From Nostocoides sp. (GTDB lineage: Bacteria; Actinomycetota; Actinomycetes; Actinomycetales; Dermatophilaceae), in NCBI GenBank assembly GCA_016716625.1, contig JADJVJ010000001.1:744001-808000 (forward strand): a stretch of 64,000 bases of DNA. Direction: 5' to 3'. Within the stretch, counting starts at the first letter, position 1, and every line of letters starts with the position of its first letter. The notes under the pieces are model-generated. The model searched no databases and was not told where the DNA came from. It was given only the letters and a program-made list of their open reading frames with translations. Of this stretch, positions 1 through 9,625 are shown piece after piece. Made by a program: the position numbers and the translations under genes.

Positions 1-170
1 CGAGCTGGGGCGACCAGATGCGCTCCTACGTCCTGCAGCCCTACCAGATGGTCAAGGACCTGCGCACCGAGCACGAAGTGGGCAACCCCGACAAGGTCTT
101 CGACGGCGACATCGACGAGTTCATCGAGGCCGGTGTTCGCTGGCGCCGCAACCAGGAACGCGAGTCGTGA
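1..170 (+). CDS. prfB: Peptide chain release factor 2, C-terminal fragment
   Basis: This is the last ~55 residues of RF2, which hydrolyses peptidyl-tRNA at UGA and UAA stop codons in the ribosome. The reading frame (phase starting at base 3) shows the conserved tail of class I release factors, with QPYQMVKDLRTEHEVGN and then FDGDIDEFIEAG, ending at TGA 168-170. The catalytic GGQ loop and the family's programmed frameshift site lie upstream of the window and cannot be checked. The next gene starts on a GTG overlapping this stop. RF2 followed closely by ftsE and ftsX is a standard actinobacterial order, which supports the call. Confidence 0.93.
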   Translation, partial: SWGDQMRSYVLQPYQMVKDLRTEHEVGNPDKVFDGDIDEFIEAGVRWRRNQERES

Positions 171-700
171 CCGGTAGCGAGAGTGCGCGACCCGGCGCGA
201 GCCCCGGCGCGGAGCCCTCCGCACTCGGCTCCGACTGGCAGGCCTGGGCCGCCGACCTCGCCGCGCGGATCACCGCCCTGGCCGACGGCGGCGCGCTCAC
301 GGTGACCTTCCCACGGCATACCCGGCAAGGGGTCAAGCGCCCGGCCCGCCTCTTCGGGCTCATCCCGCCCTCGTATGCCGACGTCGTCCCCACCCTCACC
401 CTGACCCGCTCCGAGGACCACCTGCACGGCACCTTCACCGGAAGCGAGTCCATCGGCGGGCTGCTGCCGACGGCCCCGGAGGAGGACGCCGCCCTCGAAG
501 CGGCCACCTGGCGCAATCCCGGACACAGCCTCGAGCGGGTCTGGTTGCGCTACTGGCCGGACGACGTCGCCCTCCAGCCCTACCTCAGCGCGGCCGACAC
601 CCATCGGGCCGTCGAGGTTGTCCTGGACACGGCCGCGGTCTTCGGCATCACCGACCCCGCGGATGTCACCGCGGATGTCACCGTGGAGGGCATCGGGTGA
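167..700 (+). CDS. Conserved hypothetical protein between prfB and ftsE
   Basis: A 177-residue protein I cannot assign to a family. The GTG start overlaps the prfB stop (GTGA), so it is probably translationally coupled to prfB. It has no signal peptide or membrane segment. The first ~20 residues are Ala/Pro/Ser/Gly-rich and probably disordered. The rest is a compact mixed alpha/beta-looking domain with Trp-rich stretches (WRNPGHSLERVWLRYWPDD). Codon use matches its neighbours, so it looks native. A role linked to translation termination or division would be only a guess from position. Confidence 0.75.
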   Translation: MTGSESARPGASPGAEPSALGSDWQAWAADLAARITALADGGALTVTFPRHTRQGVKRPARLFGLIPPSYADVVPTLTLTRSEDHLHGTFTGSESIGGLLPTAPEEDAALEAATWRNPGHSLERVWLRYWPDDVALQPYLSAADTHRAVEVVLDTAAVFGITDPADVTADVTVEGIG

Positions 701-747
701 GCGGGCGACGCGCCCCATGCCTGACCCGATCCGTCACCTCTGCGACC

Positions 748-753
748 TAGACT
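748..753 (+). promoter_or_regulatory. -10 box (TAGACT) of ftsE, leaderless
   Basis: TAGACT lies six bases before the GTG at 760. A transcript starting about seven bases after the -10 box would begin at the start codon, so ftsEX probably has its own leaderless promoter. Confidence 0.6.
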
Positions 754-759
754 CACCGG

Positions 760-1452
760 GTGATCCGTTTCGAGAACGTCACGAAGGTCTACCCCAAATC
801 CGCGCGGGCAGCCCTCGATGACGTGACCCTCGGCATCGATCGCGGTGAGTTCGTCTTCGTCGTCGGACCGTCGGGATCGGGCAAGTCCACCCTGCTTCGC
901 CTGGCGCTCCGCGAAGAGGCCGCGACCAGCGGAGACGTCCTCGTCGCCGGCCACGACCTCAAGTCGATGTCCATGCGTCAGGTGCCGCGGCTGCGCCGCG
1001 AGATGGGTGCGGTCTTCCAGGACTTCCGGCTCCTGCCGGGCAAGACCGTCTACCAGAACGTCGCCTACGCCTTGCACGTCATCGGCAAGCCGAGCCACCT
1101 CATCCGCCAACTCGTCCCGGAAACCCTGGAGATGGTCGGCCTCGGAGGCAAAGGCGGGCGGCTGCCGCACCAACTCTCCGGTGGCGAACAGCAGCGGGTC
1201 GCCATCGCCCGGGCCGTGGTCAACAAACCGCAGATCCTGCTCTGCGATGAACCCACCGGCAACCTCGACCAGGCCATCAGCTTCGACATCGTCCGCCTTC
1301 TCGACCGGATCAATCGCACCGGGACGACCATCGTCCTGGCCACCCACGACCAGGACATCGTCAACGACATGCGCCGGCGGGTTGTCCAACTCGACGAGGG
1401 GCAGATCGTCCGCGATGAGGCCGAAGCCACCTACCACCGGAGGACCTCGTGA
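760..1452 (+). CDS. ftsE: Cell-division ATP-binding protein FtsE
   Basis: The cytoplasmic ATPase of FtsEX, which couples ATP hydrolysis to activation of a periplasmic or cell-wall peptidoglycan hydrolase at the septum. At 230 aa it has the usual FtsE length. Walker A GPSGSGKST is at residues 36-44, the ABC signature LSGGEQQ at 139-145, and Walker B with LLCDEPTGNLD near 160-170. The start is set by a GTG directly behind a TAGACT -10 box. The gene overlaps ftsX by GTGA, and an M23 peptidase, the expected target, lies just downstream. Confidence 0.97.
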   Translation: MIRFENVTKVYPKSARAALDDVTLGIDRGEFVFVVGPSGSGKSTLLRLALREEAATSGDVLVAGHDLKSMSMRQVPRLRREMGAVFQDFRLLPGKTVYQNVAYALHVIGKPSHLIRQLVPETLEMVGLGGKGGRLPHQLSGGEQQRVAIARAVVNKPQILLCDEPTGNLDQAISFDIVRLLDRINRTGTTIVLATHDQDIVNDMRRRVVQLDEGQIVRDEAEATYHRRTS

Positions 1453-2357
1453 TCCAGCCACGATTCCTCCTCGGCGAGGTCGCCACCGGTCTGCGGCGCA
1501 ACGTCTCCATGGCAATCTCCGTGGTCCTGGTGACGATGGTCTCGATCTTCCTGCTCGGCCTCGGCCTGCTCGCGCAGCGCCAGGCCGACACCATGAAGGG
1601 CTACTGGTACGACCGGATCCAGGTCTCCATCTATCTCTGCAACGAGTATGCCGAGCAGCCCAACTGCCGCGGTCAGGCCGCCACCGAGGCGCAACGTTCC
1701 GCCATCCGCACCCAGCTCACCGCCATGCCCGAGGTCAAGGAGGTCTTCTTCGAGACCGAACAGGAGGCCTTCGAGCGGTTCAAGGAGCAGTTCCGCAACA
1801 GCCCCATCGCGGGCAACGTCGAGGCAGGTTTCCTTCCGGAGAGTTTCCGGGTGCAACTCTCCGACCCGAGCAAGTACAAGATCATCACGGATCAGTTTCA
1901 GACCGCCCCGGGGGTGGCCCAGGTCCAGGATCAGGAGAAGGTGCTCTCCCGGTTCTTCACGATCATCAACTGGATCACCGTCCTCACCGTTGCGCTCGCG
2001 GTGCTCATGGCGGCCTGCGCGGCCCTGCTCATGGGAACCGCCATCCGGCAGGCCGCCTTCATCCGCCGGCGAGAGATCGGCATCATGCGCCTCGTCGGCG
2101 CCTCGAACTGGACGATCCGGATGCCGTTCCTCACCGAGATGCTCCTGGTGAGCCTCCTCGGTGTCGGTTTGGCGATCGGCCTGCTCTGGTATGCCGTGCA
2201 CCTCATCTTCAACAGCGGCATCAACCAGATCGCCCAACTCCAGGCCTTCATCGGGGCCCATGACGTCTGGGCCATAGCCCCGTGGATGGCCGCCGGGGTG
2301 CTCCTCCTCACCGTCCTCACCTCACTGGTCACGCTGCGCCGCTACCTGCGTGTCTGA
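1449..2357 (+). CDS. ftsX: Cell-division permease-like protein FtsX
   Basis: The membrane partner of FtsE (302 aa). A cytoplasmic N-terminus leads into membrane segment 1 (about residues 21-42). A large extracytoplasmic loop follows (about 45-175), and then three more hydrophobic segments. The loop carries a Cys pair at residues 64 and 73 (CNEYAEQPNC), as in actinobacterial FtsX. It transmits the FtsE ATPase state to a peptidoglycan hydrolase rather than transporting a solute. The GTG start overlaps the ftsE stop. No frame damage is visible. Confidence 0.96.
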   Translation: MIQPRFLLGEVATGLRRNVSMAISVVLVTMVSIFLLGLGLLAQRQADTMKGYWYDRIQVSIYLCNEYAEQPNCRGQAATEAQRSAIRTQLTAMPEVKEVFFETEQEAFERFKEQFRNSPIAGNVEAGFLPESFRVQLSDPSKYKIITDQFQTAPGVAQVQDQEKVLSRFFTIINWITVLTVALAVLMAACAALLMGTAIRQAAFIRRREIGIMRLVGASNWTIRMPFLTEMLLVSLLGVGLAIGLLWYAVHLIFNSGINQIAQLQAFIGAHDVWAIAPWMAAGVLLLTVLTSLVTLRRYLRV

Positions 2358-2426
2358 GCATTCCTGGCGGGCCCGCCGAGTGTCCCTGGTGGCGAACTCG
2401 TGTGATTCGTGTTACCAATGGTGTCT

Positions 2427-3725
2427 ATGAGACGACCCACCGTGGCGATGGCGGCTGCCCGCCGCGTAGCCCTCACGCTGCTGGCCGCGTGCTGTTCGGT
2501 GGGGCTCATCCTCGGTCCGGCCACCGCGGTCACCGACCCGTCCGACCGCAAGCGCAGCGTCGACAAGGCCATCGAGAACCTCAAAGAGGACCTCGAGGAC
2601 ACCAGCGCGGACCTTGCCGCGGCCTACACCAAACTCAAGCTCACCCAGGCCAAGGTCCCGGCGGCCCAGTCGGCCCTGGACCGAGCGGTGGCCGCCGCGG
2701 CGGACGCCTCCGCCGAGCACACCCTCGCCGTGCAGCGCGTCCAACTCGCCAAGGCCAGTGAGGCCAAGGCCGAACAGGACCTGGTCGCCACCCGCAAGAG
2801 CATCGCCGCGAGCCGCGACCAGGTCGCCCGCTTCGCCAACCGGATCTACCAGGACTCCGGGTTCGGTGAGATGGACATGGTCCTCGGCTCCCAGACCCCC
2901 CAGCAGTTCGCCGACCGCCTCGTTCTCGGCGAAACCGTCATGGACGTCCAGAGCGCCACCATGGAGCGGCTCGGGAACCAGAAGGCCATGCTCGTCGCCC
3001 TCGAGGACCGCCTCGCGGCGTTGCGCGCCGAGGCCGTCACCGCCGAGGCCGCGGCCAAGGCAGCCCTGGACCGAGCCAACGCCGCCCGGGCCAGTGCCGC
3101 CAGTGCCAAATCAGACCTCGATGCCCTCGTCGCCGACCAGGCGAGCACCGCCGCAGCGATCAAGGGGCAGCTCGGGGCCGAGAAGAAGCGGCTCGCGGCG
3201 CTCACCGCGGAGTCCAACGCCCTCAAGGCCACGCTCGCCGAAATCGCCCGCAAACGTAAGCTCGAAGAGGCCCGGCGGCTCGCTGAGTGGAAGAAGAAGC
3301 ACCCCAACACTCCCAAGCCGCCGCCGACCGCGACGGGAACCCTGTTCTGGCCCACCGCCGGCGGGATCAACTCGGCCTTCGGCATGCGCTATCACCCGAT
3401 CCTGCACTACTGGCGGCTGCACGCCGGTGTCGACATCGGCGGCGCCTGCGGCCAGCCGATCTACGCCGCCGAGGCTGGGGTCGTCGTCGAGGCCCGGGTG
3501 ACCAGCGGCTCCGGTCTGCGCGTGGTCATCGACCACGGCATCATGCGCGGGGTCTCGCTCGCGACGACCTACAACCACCTGTCGAGGTTCGCGGTGACCG
3601 GGGGTTCGGTGCGGCGTGGCCAGCTCATCGGATCGGTCGGCGACACCGGCCTCTCTACTGCCTGCCACCTGCACTTCGAGACCTACGAGAACGGCGTCCC
3701 GGTCAACCCGACCCGCTGGCTCTGA
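2427..3725 (+). CDS. Secreted M23 peptidase with coiled coil (EnvC/RipC-like)
   Basis: About 432 aa from the ATG at 2427, which puts a typical signal peptide (Arg-rich start, hydrophobic core, ALGP-type region) first; GTG 2409 is an alternative start. Residues ~35-290 are long Ala/Lys/Glu-rich helices that look like coiled coil. The C-terminal ~120 residues form a LytM/M23 domain with the zinc motifs HAGVD and HLHFE, so catalytic residues are present. Coiled coil plus M23 next to ftsEX is the architecture of EnvC in Gram-negatives and RipC in mycobacteria, so it is the likely hydrolase or activator controlled by FtsEX at division. Confidence 0.88.
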   Translation: MRRPTVAMAAARRVALTLLAACCSVGLILGPATAVTDPSDRKRSVDKAIENLKEDLEDTSADLAAAYTKLKLTQAKVPAAQSALDRAVAAAADASAEHTLAVQRVQLAKASEAKAEQDLVATRKSIAASRDQVARFANRIYQDSGFGEMDMVLGSQTPQQFADRLVLGETVMDVQSATMERLGNQKAMLVALEDRLAALRAEAVTAEAAAKAALDRANAARASAASAKSDLDALVADQASTAAAIKGQLGAEKKRLAALTAESNALKATLAEIARKRKLEEARRLAEWKKKHPNTPKPPPTATGTLFWPTAGGINSAFGMRYHPILHYWRLHAGVDIGGACGQPIYAAEAGVVVEARVTSGSGLRVVIDHGIMRGVSLATTYNHLSRFAVTGGSVRRGQLIGSVGDTGLSTACHLHFETYENGVPVNPTRWL

Positions 3726-3774
3726 ACGGCGGCCCGCGCGATAAACCGTCGCGTTGCCCGGCATACCGAGCAGT

Positions 3775-3780
3775 TAGGGT
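3775..3780 (+). promoter_or_regulatory. -10 box (TAGGGT) of smpB, leaderless
   Basis: TAGGGT is followed by seven bases and then the GTG start of smpB at 3788. The spacing predicts a leaderless mRNA. Confidence 0.6.
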
Positions 3781-3787
3781 TGGGCGC

Positions 3788-4270
3788 GTGGCCAAGGAAC
3801 AGGGGCGAAAGCTCATCGCGAGCAACCGCAAGGCCCGGCACGACTACCTCATCGAGGACACCTTCGAGGCCGGGCTCGTCCTCATGGGCACCGAGGTCAA
3901 GGCCCTGAGGATGGGGCGGGCCTCGCTTGTGGACGGTTGGGCCGGGTTCACCGGTGACGAACTCTGGCTCGAAGGGGTCCACATCCCGGAGTACTCCAAC
4001 GGCACCTGGAACAACCACTCGCCGCGGCGCAAACGCAAGCTGCTGCTCCACCGCCGCGAATTGACCAAGCTCGCCCAGGCCACCCGGGAGAGCGGCCACA
4101 CCATCGTTCCGCTCGCGCTCTACTTCTCCGACGGACGCGCCAAGGTTGAGATCGCCCTGGCCAAGGGCAAGAAGGCCTACGACAAGCGGCACGCCCTGCG
4201 GGAGCGCCAGGACCGCCGCGAAACCGACCGCGCGCTCTCCGCCGCCCGCCGCGGACACCGGGGAGACTAG
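3788..4270 (+). CDS. smpB: SsrA-binding protein SmpB
   Basis: A 160-residue RNA-binding protein that delivers alanyl-tmRNA to stalled ribosomes for trans-translation. It shows the family core: N-terminal ASNRKARHDY, GTEVKALR, then the basic C-terminal tail GKKAYDKRHALRERQDRRE that probes the empty mRNA channel. The length is normal. The GTG start is chosen because it begins the conserved N-terminus and sits behind a -10 box. Its RNA partner, tmRNA, is about 11.7 kb downstream at 15442-15808. The next gene begins four bases after its stop. Confidence 0.97.
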   Translation: MAKEQGRKLIASNRKARHDYLIEDTFEAGLVLMGTEVKALRMGRASLVDGWAGFTGDELWLEGVHIPEYSNGTWNNHSPRRKRKLLLHRRELTKLAQATRESGHTIVPLALYFSDGRAKVEIALAKGKKAYDKRHALRERQDRRETDRALSAARRGHRGD

Positions 4271-4274
4271 TCCG

Positions 4275-6188
4275 ATGCGCCGCCTCCGCCTGCTGTATGC
4301 CGTGCTGCTCGCCGCCGCCGCCCTCGGCTGGGCGGCGCCGAACGCGCTCGCCGAGGACGGCGAGCTCGTCACCCAGGAACGGCTCAGCTATGCGCTGACC
4401 TCGGAAGGCTCGGTCCAGGTGACCGAGGAACTCACCTGGCGCTTCCCGCCGGGGGAGGAGCGGCACGGCATCTACCGGGACGTCCAGGTGCGGGCCGGTT
4501 ACCGGGACCAGGAGAACCAGTACCGGTACTACGAACTCTCCGAGGTGCGGGTCAGTTCACCCTCCGGTGCGCCGACCGACATCTCGATCCTCGACGAGGG
4601 CGCCTACAAGCGGATCCGGATCGGCAGCCCCTCGCAGACCGTCACCGGAACCCAGGTCTACATCGTCGAGTACACCCTCGACGGCGTGCTCAACGACATC
4701 GGAGACGGCACCGCGGAGTTCTACTACAACATCGTCGACTCCTCGAACAATGTGCCCATCGAGAACATCACCGCCACGGTGTCGGCCCCGGCGCCGGCCG
4801 CCCAGGTGCGCTGCTTCTTCGGCGCCTTCCAGGACGACAAGGCCTGCACGGCCACCGCCGGTAACCCGGCGCGGTTCTCCGTCGCGCGTCTGGAAGCCGG
4901 GGAAGGGGCCACCGTGGTCGCCTCCTACCCGGTCTCGACCTTCGGCCCACTGACTCCCGATATCCGCACCGGGGACCCGGGGGCGAACGACGGCGTCGTG
5001 GTTTCCCCGCAGGTCTCCCGCGGCCTCGGGCTGCTGGCCCTCGGCGGCGGCATCGGCTTCCCGCTGCTCGCCGCGGCCGGGATGGGCATGCTCGCGTGGC
5101 GGCATGGCCGGGACGAGCAGTACGTCGGGCTCACCCCGGGGCTAGTTCCTGGTGCCGGCGAACAGGCGCCGACAACTCGGACGACCCGCCGCCCCACCGT
5201 GGCCGTCCAGTTCACCCCGCCGCCCGGGGTGCAGGCCGGGATGCTCGGCACGTTGGTCGATGAGTCCGCCGATGTCGTCGACGTCACCGCAACCGTGGTC
5301 GAACTCGCCGTGCGCGGATTCCTCACGATCGCCAAAACCGAGAAGCGTGGATTCTTCGCCGACGACGACTGGATCCTTACCCGGCGTCAGCCACCGGCCA
5401 CGGCCCTGGCGCTCACGCCATACGAGCAGGCCCTCCTTGACGGCATCTTCAGCGACGGCGACCAGGTGCAGCTCTCCGACCTCAAGAACCATTTCGCCGG
5501 CACCCTCTCGCACGTCCGTACCCTCATGGACCGGGAAGCCACCGACCGGGGCTGGTTCCGGCGCTCCCCGGAAAGCGTCCGCAGCGGGTGGCGGGGTCTG
5601 GGGTTCGTCCTCGGCGTTGCCGGGGCGTTCGTCGCCATCTTCGGCAGTAGCGTCGCCGCAGGCTATCTTGGGGACGCCAACCTGCCGTTGCCGCCGGCCC
5701 TCATCCTCGGGGCCGGGCTCATCGTCAGCGGCATCATCGTCTTCGTGCTCGGCACCCGGATGCCGGCGCGGACCGCGTTGGGGTCCGCGATGCTCGCGCA
5801 GAGCCGCGGGTTCGAGCGCTATCTCGCGACCGCCGAGGCGAACCAAATCCGGTTCGAGGAGGCCCAGGACACCTTCAGCCGGTACCTGCCCTATGCGATC
5901 GTCCTCGGGCTCGCGGACCGTTGGGCGAAGGTGTTTGCCGAGGTGGCGGCCGCGGCCGCGGCGGCCGGTCAGGTCGTGCCGATGCCGACCTGGTGGGTGG
6001 GGAGTTGGGGTCCGGGCGGCTTCTCCGATCTCGGCCACAGCATGGATTCGTTCTCCACGGCCGCGGCCGGCACGTTCATCAGCACCCCCGGGTCCTCCGG
6101 TACCAGTGGCCTTGGCGGGGGCGGCTTCTCCGGCGGCGGCGGGTTCAGCGGCGGCGGTGGCGGCGGCTCCGCGGGCGGCTCCTGGTAG
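4275..6188 (+). CDS. DUF2207-type membrane protein with Gly-rich tail
   Basis: A predicted 637-aa membrane protein. A signal peptide (MRRLRLLYAVLLAAAALGWA) precedes an extracytoplasmic beta-rich domain (about residues 25-230) whose pattern LTWRFPPGEERHGIYRD is typical of DUF2207. A membrane segment follows at ~250-275, a cytoplasmic region, and then two hydrophobic helices (about 440-500). The final ~35 residues are almost pure Gly/Ser (GGGFSGGGGFSGG) and end in Trp, also common in this family. Its biochemical function is unknown. It starts four bases after smpB and probably shares its transcript. Confidence 0.85.
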   Translation: MRRLRLLYAVLLAAAALGWAAPNALAEDGELVTQERLSYALTSEGSVQVTEELTWRFPPGEERHGIYRDVQVRAGYRDQENQYRYYELSEVRVSSPSGAPTDISILDEGAYKRIRIGSPSQTVTGTQVYIVEYTLDGVLNDIGDGTAEFYYNIVDSSNNVPIENITATVSAPAPAAQVRCFFGAFQDDKACTATAGNPARFSVARLEAGEGATVVASYPVSTFGPLTPDIRTGDPGANDGVVVSPQVSRGLGLLALGGGIGFPLLAAAGMGMLAWRHGRDEQYVGLTPGLVPGAGEQAPTTRTTRRPTVAVQFTPPPGVQAGMLGTLVDESADVVDVTATVVELAVRGFLTIAKTEKRGFFADDDWILTRRQPPATALALTPYEQALLDGIFSDGDQVQLSDLKNHFAGTLSHVRTLMDREATDRGWFRRSPESVRSGWRGLGFVLGVAGAFVAIFGSSVAAGYLGDANLPLPPALILGAGLIVSGIIVFVLGTRMPARTALGSAMLAQSRGFERYLATAEANQIRFEEAQDTFSRYLPYAIVLGLADRWAKVFAEVAAAAAAAGQVVPMPTWWVGSWGPGGFSDLGHSMDSFSTAAAGTFISTPGSSGTSGLGGGGFSGGGGFSGGGGGGSAGGSW

Positions 6189-6232
6189 GAGGAGGACCCC
6201 CGGCGAGAGGGGATGGCGCCTCCGGGGAGGAC

Positions 6233-9200
6233 TCAGCCCTCGGCGATGACGAGGACGAGGTCCCCGCCTTCGACCTGCGAGGGGCCGCCGATCGCGAGCC
6301 GTTCGACCGTCCCCGCGACCGGGGTGGTGATGCTCGCCTCCATCTTCATCGCCTCGATGGTGGCGACCACCGTGCCCGCCTCGACGAGGTCGCCCTCGCT
6401 CACCGCCGGGGTGACCACGCCGGCGAACGGGGCCGGGATGTGCCCCCGCCGGCCGGTGTCGGCCCGCTCCGCGACCTTGACGTCCGCCGTGACGGACCGG
6501 TCACGCACCGTGATCGGACGGAACTGCCCGTTGAGGGTGCACATGACCGTGCGCATTCCTTGGCGATCGGCCTCGCCGATCGAGGCGACGCCGAGCAGCA
6601 GGCGCTTCCCGGCCTCGATCTCCACCTCGTACTCGTGGTCCTGGCCCAGGCCGTGCAGGAACTCCACGGTCCCGAGGACGCTGAGGTTGCCGAACCGCTC
6701 CCGGCTCGACTCGAACTCCTTGGTGGGTCCGGGGAAGAGCAGGGTGTTCAGGGTGTGCTGCGGGTCGCTGCGCAGAGCGCTCTCCTGCTCCCGGGTGAGT
6801 TCGGTGGCTCGCGGTTTGGAGTGCCGACCCTGCAGCGCCTTGGTGCGGAACGGCTCGGGCCAGCCTCCCGGCGGGTCCCCGAGTTCGCCCTCGAGGAAGC
6901 CGAGGACCGAGTCGGGGATGTCGTAGCGGGTCGGGTTGGCTTCGAAGTCGGCCGGGTCGGCCCCGGCGCCGACGAGCGCGAGGGCAAGGTCACCGACGAC
7001 CTTGCTGCTCGGGGTCACCTTGACGATGTTGCCGAGGATCCGGTTGGCCGCGGCATACATGTCCTCGATGTCCTCGAAGCGGTCGCCGAGCCCGAGCGCG
7101 ATGGCCTGCTGCCGCAGATTGGAGAGCTGCCCGCCGGGGATCTCGTGCCGATAGACCCGGCCGGTGGGGGAGGCCAGCCCGGACTCGAACGGCCGATAGA
7201 GGGTGCGCACCGCCTCCCAGTACGGCTCCAGGGCGAAGACGTGCTCGATGTCGAGGCCGGTCGGACGTGCGGTGCCGTCGGTGGCGGCGACGAGCGCGGA
7301 GAGGGAGGGCTGTGAGGTGGTTCCGGCCATCGAGGAGCAGGCCGCGTCCACGGCGTCGACGCCGGCGTCGATGGCGGCGAGGAGCGTGCCGATCTGGCCC
7401 CCGGCGGTGTCGTGGGTGTGCAGGTGGACGGGCAGGTCGAAGCGTTCCCTGAGGGCGGTGACCAGGACTTTCGCAGCGGGCGCGCGAAGCAGACCGGCCA
7501 TGTCCTTGATCGCCAGGATGTGCGCGCCGGTGCCGACGATGCGTTCGGCCAGCCTGAGGTAGTAGTCCAGGGTGTAGAGCCGCTCGCTCGGGTCGAGCAG
7601 GTTGCTCGTGTAGCAGAGCGCCACCTCGGCCACCGCGGTGCCGGTCTCCAGAACCGCCTCGACCGCGGGTCGCATCTGCTCGACATCATTGAGTGAGTCG
7701 AAGATCCGGAAGATGTCCAGGCCGGTGCGCGCGGCCTCCTGGACGAAGACGTCGGTCACCATCTTCGGGTATGGCGTGTAGCCCACCGTGTTGCGTCCAC
7801 GGAGCAGCATCTGCAGCGGGATGTTGGGCATGGCCTCTCGGAGCAGGGCCAGCCGCTCCCACGGGTCTTCGGAGAGGAACCGGAGCGCCACGTCATAGGT
7901 CGCCCCGCCCCAGGCCTCCATGGACAGCAGCTGGGGCGTGAGGTGGGCGACGTGCCCGGCGACGTGCAGCAGGTCCCGGGTCCGCATCCGGGTTGCGAGC
8001 AGTGACTGGTGGGCGTCGCGGAAGGTGGTGTCGGTGACCGGGACGTCGGTGCGGGCCCGCAATTGGGCGGCGAAGGCGGTCGGGCCGAGTTCACGAAGCA
8101 GGTCCCGGCTGCCCTGGGGCAGGGGCCCGGCCGGCAGCGGCGGCAGTTTGAGCCGCGGTTTGACGTGTGTGGTCGCCGGACCGTGGGGTTGGTTCACGGT
8201 GACGTCGGCGAGGTAGGCCAGCAGCTTGGTGCCGCGGTCGGCAGGCATCCGGGAGTTGAGCAGCTCGGGGCGTTCGTCGATGAACGACGTCGTTGCCTTG
8301 CCCTCTTGGAAGACCGGGTCGGCGAGCACAGTCTCGAGAAACGGGATATTCGTGGAGACTCCACGGATGCGGAACTCGGCGAGCGCCCGGCGGGCTCGAC
8401 GGACGGCGAGCGGGAAGGACCGCCCCCGGCAGGTGAGCTTGACGAGCATGGAGTCGAAGTGCGGGCTCACCCGGGCTCCGACGAAGACCGTCCCGCCGTC
8501 GAGGCGCACCCCGCCACCGCCCGCAGACCGGTAGACGGTGATCTGCCCGGCGTCCGGCCGGAAGCCGTTGGCGGGGTCCTCGGTGGTGATTCGGCACTGC
8601 AACGCCGAACCCCGGGTCTGGATATCGGACTGGCGAATATCCATGTCCGAGAACGTTTCTCCGCTCGCGATCCGCATCTGGGCAACGACGAGGTCGAGGT
8701 CGGTGACCTCCTCGGTCACGGTGTGCTCGACCTGGATCCGGGGGTTCATCTCGATGAAGACATAAGACCCGTCCTCGCCGAGGAGGAACTCCACGGTGCC
8801 GGCGTTGACGTAGCCGATGGACTCGGCGAACCGAACGGCGTCGTGGCACATGCGTTCGCGGAGCGCGGGGTCCAGGTTGGGTGCCGGGGCGATCTCGATG
8901 ACCTTCTGGTGCCGGCGCTGCAGCGAGCAGTCCCGTTCATAGAGGTGCAGCACCGTGCCGGTGGTGTCGGCGAGGACCTGGACCTCGATGTGCCGCGGGT
9001 TTCGGACGGCCTGCTCGAGATAGAGGGTCGGGTCGCCGAAGGCGGCATCGGCCTCCCGCTGGGCCGCCTCGAGGGCCTCGCGCAGCGTCGCCGGGTCGTC
9101 GACCCTTCGCATCCCGCGTCCACCGCCACCGGAGACGGCCTTGACGAAGAGCGGGAAGCCGATCTCCTGCGCACCGGCCTGCAGCAGGTCCAGGTCGGTG

Positions 9201-9613
9201 CTCGGGGGCGCGCTCCGCAGGGTGGGCAGGCCAGCGGCCCGGGCGGCCGCGATGGCCTTGGCCTTGTTGCCGGCTAGATGCAGAACCTCCGCTGGGGGAC
9301 CGATGAAGGTGATCCCGTGGCGGGCGCACTCTTCGGCGAGCAGCGGGTTCTCGGAGAGGAAGCCATAACCGGGATACACGGCATCGGCCCCGCACTCCCG
9401 GGCGACTCGCACGATGCTCTCGTAGTCGAGGTAGGCCCGGACCGGGTGCCCCTCCTCACCGATCTGGTAGGACTCGTCGGCCTTGAGCCGGTGTTCGGAC
9501 TTGCGGTCTTCATGCGGGAAGACCGCGACCGTCTTGGCGCCGAGCTCGGTGGCAGCCCGGAAGGCCCGAACGGCGATTTCGCCTCGGTTAGCGACCAGGA
9601 TCTTCTCGAACAC
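6233..9613 (-). CDS. pyc: Pyruvate carboxylase
   Basis: A 1126-aa biotin enzyme that makes oxaloacetate from pyruvate, bicarbonate and ATP (anaplerosis). The order of domains is complete. Biotin carboxylase comes first (about 1-450: KILVANRGEIAVRAFRAA, glycine loop SGGGGRGMR). Carboxyltransferase follows (about 510-800: DTTFRDAHQSLLATRMRT and the metal motif HLHTHDTAGG), then the PYC/OADA linker domain. The C-terminal biotinyl domain carries the acceptor lysine in EAMKME. The frame is open further upstream, but I chose GTG 9613 because it gives the canonical N-terminus and lies six bases after a TACGCT -10 box. Pyruvate phosphate dikinase, another pyruvate-node enzyme, is 7 kb away. Confidence 0.97.
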   Translation of the reverse strand: MFEKILVANRGEIAVRAFRAATELGAKTVAVFPHEDRKSEHRLKADESYQIGEEGHPVRAYLDYESIVRVARECGADAVYPGYGFLSENPLLAEECARHGITFIGPPAEVLHLAGNKAKAIAAARAAGLPTLRSAPPSTDLDLLQAGAQEIGFPLFVKAVSGGGGRGMRRVDDPATLREALEAAQREADAAFGDPTLYLEQAVRNPRHIEVQVLADTTGTVLHLYERDCSLQRRHQKVIEIAPAPNLDPALRERMCHDAVRFAESIGYVNAGTVEFLLGEDGSYVFIEMNPRIQVEHTVTEEVTDLDLVVAQMRIASGETFSDMDIRQSDIQTRGSALQCRITTEDPANGFRPDAGQITVYRSAGGGGVRLDGGTVFVGARVSPHFDSMLVKLTCRGRSFPLAVRRARRALAEFRIRGVSTNIPFLETVLADPVFQEGKATTSFIDERPELLNSRMPADRGTKLLAYLADVTVNQPHGPATTHVKPRLKLPPLPAGPLPQGSRDLLRELGPTAFAAQLRARTDVPVTDTTFRDAHQSLLATRMRTRDLLHVAGHVAHLTPQLLSMEAWGGATYDVALRFLSEDPWERLALLREAMPNIPLQMLLRGRNTVGYTPYPKMVTDVFVQEAARTGLDIFRIFDSLNDVEQMRPAVEAVLETGTAVAEVALCYTSNLLDPSERLYTLDYYLRLAERIVGTGAHILAIKDMAGLLRAPAAKVLVTALRERFDLPVHLHTHDTAGGQIGTLLAAIDAGVDAVDAACSSMAGTTSQPSLSALVAATDGTARPTGLDIEHVFALEPYWEAVRTLYRPFESGLASPTGRVYRHEIPGGQLSNLRQQAIALGLGDRFEDIEDMYAAANRILGNIVKVTPSSKVVGDLALALVGAGADPADFEANPTRYDIPDSVLGFLEGELGDPPGGWPEPFRTKALQGRHSKPRATELTREQESALRSDPQHTLNTLLFPGPTKEFESSRERFGNLSVLGTVEFLHGLGQDHEYEVEIEAGKRLLLGVASIGEADRQGMRTVMCTLNGQFRPITVRDRSVTADVKVAERADTGRRGHIPAPFAGVVTPAVSEGDLVEAGTVVATIEAMKMEASITTPVAGTVERLAIGGPSQVEGGDLVLVIAEG

Positions 9614-9619
9614 CCTGTC

Positions 9620-9625
9620 AGCGTA
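9620..9625 (-). promoter_or_regulatory. -10 box (TACGCT) of pyc, leaderless
   Basis: On the minus strand TACGCT is followed by six bases and the pyc GTG start (9613). This supports the shorter start and a leaderless mRNA. Confidence 0.5.
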